A stretch of DNA of 16,515 bases from G963674505 sp964575975 (GTDB lineage: Bacteria; Desulfobacterota; Desulfobacteria; Desulfobacterales; SKZT01): NCBI GenBank assembly GCA_964575975.1, contig CAZNTU010000116.1, forward strand, positions 1 to 16,515, in the 5' to 3' direction. The notes below the pieces were generated by a model that ran no database searches, was not told where the DNA came from, and saw only the letters and a list, made by a program, of their open reading frames with translations. The translations under genes were made by a program, and so were the position numbers. Positions 15,115 to 16,515 of the stretch are shown piece by piece; position 1 is the stretch's first letter; each line of letters begins with the position of its first letter.

Positions 15115-15612
15115 ATGAATCTTTGGCGAAACGGTCCCATCTATCAGAATCCCTATTACCGTACAGCCTTTCGAATCGGGCGCGTGCCCCGGGAAATGTC
15201 GCGGCACCGCACCCTTGTCAAATGCATCGGCCAGACACGGAAAATCGTGAACAATACGCCGGACCGCCATGTCGTCAACGGCGAGCCGGTATCCATGGCC
15301 GAACTCAACAGCGCGGAGGAGATCCTTTTGGATCCATTGCGCCGAATCCGCGAGGAACTGCTGCATCACGCCACCGAACCTCCGCCGATCCAGCGGATCA
15401 AGCAACTGGCCGAACAAATTCTGGAGTCGCTGTCCGAAGTGGCCGACAATCCCTTGGAAATCAGGGATTTTTCTTGGATTGACGAATGGACCGCGCATTT
15501 GAGTGAAAGATCTCTCGACGACCAGCCTCTAACAGAACAGGCTTTCGGGCCTGACGAACTGGAAATAGCGCCACCGTTTGGCAAACCGGATGAAGAAAGG
15601 AACGATGCATGA
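15115..15612 (+). CDS. Degenerate J-domain-like protein (TPD in place of HPD), putative Hsp70 cochaperone
   Basis: A 165-residue protein; ATG at 15115 is preceded by AGGAGG at seven bases. The N-terminal 82 residues resemble a diverged J-domain. NPYYRTAFRIGRVPREM (12-28) is in the place of helix I and the turn into helix II. A TPD (48-50) occurs where J-proteins have HPD. MAELNSAEEILLDPLRRIREEL (61-82; key residues L64, A67, L71, D73-P74, R77) resembles the helix III-IV pattern of a J-domain. The C-terminal half is helical, then acidic. True J-proteins use HPD to stimulate Hsp70 ATPase, and the His-to-Thr change would normally abolish that. Its place directly before GrpE-like and Hsp70 genes supports a role in that machine. 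The J-like call is my own pattern reading and moderately uncertain; the gene itself is clear. Confidence 0.75.
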   Translation: MNLWRNGPIYQNPYYRTAFRIGRVPREMSRHRTLVKCIGQTRKIVNNTPDRHVVNGEPVSMAELNSAEEILLDPLRRIREELLHHATEPPPIQRIKQLAEQILESLSEVADNPLEIRDFSWIDEWTAHLSERSLDDQPLTEQAFGPDELEIAPPFGKPDEERNDA

Positions 15613-16109
15613 CGGACCCCCGATTCGAAGTCAACGACCCGCTTCGGCCCGATGTCGCGGACGCCTTGGCCAACCTGCCCCTGGTCGCCATTGCATGGCG
15701 GGCCATGCGCTCGGAATACGAACGTCGCCGGCAAGAGGAAAAGAGCGTTGGAGAAGCATTGATAGATGTTGCCGATGAAATGGAGCGTCTCAGAAAAGCG
15801 GCCGCCGCGGCCCTCGGCGGCGACGCCGACAACCCCGCCCGTCCGCTTGCCGGCACTCTGGCGAACATCGCCGACAACCTGGAGCGCATTCTGAGCCGCC
15901 TGGGCGTCGAAGTGGCGGCTCCCGCAGGAGAACCGTACACGCCGGAGCGAATGGAGATAATGGACAACATCGCCCAGGTGACCATGCCCGGTATCGACGG
16001 CCCCCTGATTCACGAGGTGGTGCAGTCGGCGGTGTCGATTCGGGGCGGGCTGCAACGCATGGGAAAAGCGGTGATCGCATGGCCGGAAAACATTGAACAT
16101 GCCGGATAA
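15609..16109 (+). CDS. GrpE-like nucleotide-exchange-factor homologue, divergent
   Basis: A 166-residue protein whose ATG overlaps the previous stop (ATGA, 15609-15612), so it is translationally coupled. A helical N-terminal part (roughly 30-100, including EYERRRQEEKS and DEMERLRKAAAA) precedes a short C-terminal region resembling the GrpE beta-wing: LGVEV, a GEPYTPERM segment, and LIHEVVQSAVSIRGGLQRMG followed by KAVIA. GrpE proteins have an equivalent GxxFDP..H.A stretch and a closing V.V strand, and exchange ADP for ATP on DnaK. The overall match is weak, but an Hsp70 gene begins 80 bp downstream, which makes a dedicated exchange factor the likeliest role. There is no membrane segment. Alternative: a coiled-coil protein of another kind. 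Confidence 0.75.
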   Translation: MTDPRFEVNDPLRPDVADALANLPLVAIAWRAMRSEYERRRQEEKSVGEALIDVADEMERLRKAAAAALGGDADNPARPLAGTLANIADNLERILSRLGVEVAAPAGEPYTPERMEIMDNIAQVTMPGIDGPLIHEVVQSAVSIRGGLQRMGKAVIAWPENIEHAG

Positions 16110-16189
16110 ATCGCAGAATCCGCCTTCGTACCGACGAAAACTTCGTCAAAATCCTTACTTTGCAACCCTTTTCTCGACAAGGAGACACC

Positions 16190-16515
16190 ATGGGTAAAAT
16201 CGTTGCGATCGACCTGGGAACCACTTACTGTTGCGTCGCCATCCCCGAAGAACGAAACGACGCGGGTTTTTTCGTCTTGGAAAAATGTCCGGGATACAGC
16301 GTCGTCCGGGACAAGTTCAAACGGCTGACCACCCCTTCCGTGGTGGCCGAAAACAGCCGCGGCGATATCGTAGTGGGCTATACGGCCAAAAACTTGACGG
16401 GCGGTTCCATCGAGCCGATCATGTTCGCCAAACGCGCCATGGGAGAAGACGTCACCTTCCGGTTGGAAAAAAACGGCGACTTGAAGCCCGAGGAGGTGTC
16501 GGCCCATATCCTTCG
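16190..16515 (+). CDS. Hsp70 (DnaK-family) chaperone, N-terminal part, cut by the window edge
   Basis: ATG at 16190 lies five bases after AAGGAG, and the frame is open to the right edge (108 codons visible). The N-terminus, IVAIDLGTTYCCVAI (4-18), is the phosphate-1 motif of Hsp70/actin-type ATPases. It is followed by LTTPSVVAE, an IVVGYTAKN region and LKPEEVSAHIL, all in the order found in the DnaK nucleotide-binding domain. Some parts differ from housekeeping DnaK: DnaK has a single hydrophilic residue where this protein has CC, and there is extra sequence between the first strands and the TPS motif. I read it as an accessory Hsp70 paralogue dedicated to this operon, so I give no dnaK symbol. 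Its substrate-binding domain is outside the window. Confidence 0.95.
   Translation, partial: MGKIVAIDLGTTYCCVAIPEERNDAGFFVLEKCPGYSVVRDKFKRLTTPSVVAENSRGDIVVGYTAKNLTGGSIEPIMFAKRAMGEDVTFRLEKNGDLKPEEVSAHIL

Overview
The window is a gene-dense, moderately GC-rich bacterial segment with strong Shine-Dalgarno sequences, ATG/GTG/TTG starts and stop-start overlaps. The mix of AAA+/VWA pairs, SUMF1-fold proteins, HEAT/TPR proteins, a Ser/Thr kinase and an extra Hsp70 fits the accessory genome of a large-genome Gram-negative lineage. Desulfobacterota (deltaproteobacteria) is my best guess from general gene style only; no rRNA, tRNA or taxonomic marker is present.

Layout. Bases 1-478 hold the 3' end of a plus-strand gene of unknown function. 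From 600 to 10019 every gene is on the minus strand. In transcription order these are: a SUMF1-fold protein (10019-9186); a HEAT-repeat/zinc-ribbon protein (9071-7794); a decayed second SUMF1 copy (7792-7613); a 247-bp MITE-like insertion (7255-7501); a Clp-type AAA+ protein with a degenerate Walker B (7203-4936); a MoxR/CbbQ-like AAA core (4905-4189); a separate small ORF that looks like the missing C-terminal lid of that ATPase (4192-3893); a CbbO/NorD-like VWA protein with an intact MIDAS (3896-1710); and an unknown 366-aa protein (1700-600). The last five genes are tightly packed and partly overlapping.

Bases 10020-10393 form a divergent promoter region. From 10394 to the right edge every gene is on the plus strand: a single-ring ClpA/ClpB-like unfoldase with four N-terminal Clp-N half-repeats; an intact Ser/Thr protein kinase; a TPR-like helical protein; a degenerate J-domain-like protein (TPD where HPD is expected); a GrpE-like protein; and the first 108 codons of an Hsp70.

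Inference. The two divergent arms look like one functional locus. One arm holds a MoxR-VWA pair plus an unusual AAA+ protein and binding or scaffold modules. The other holds a self-contained chaperone set (Hsp70, J-like, GrpE-like, Clp-like unfoldase) under a kinase. The combination resembles multi-component NTPase/VWA/kinase/TPR/SUMF1 loci proposed by comparative genomics to be regulatory or biological-conflict systems, but I do not recognise this exact set as a named system. Two of the three AAA+ proteins have altered Walker B motifs, the MoxR ATPase is split into core and lid genes, and the locus carries duplication and insertion scars.
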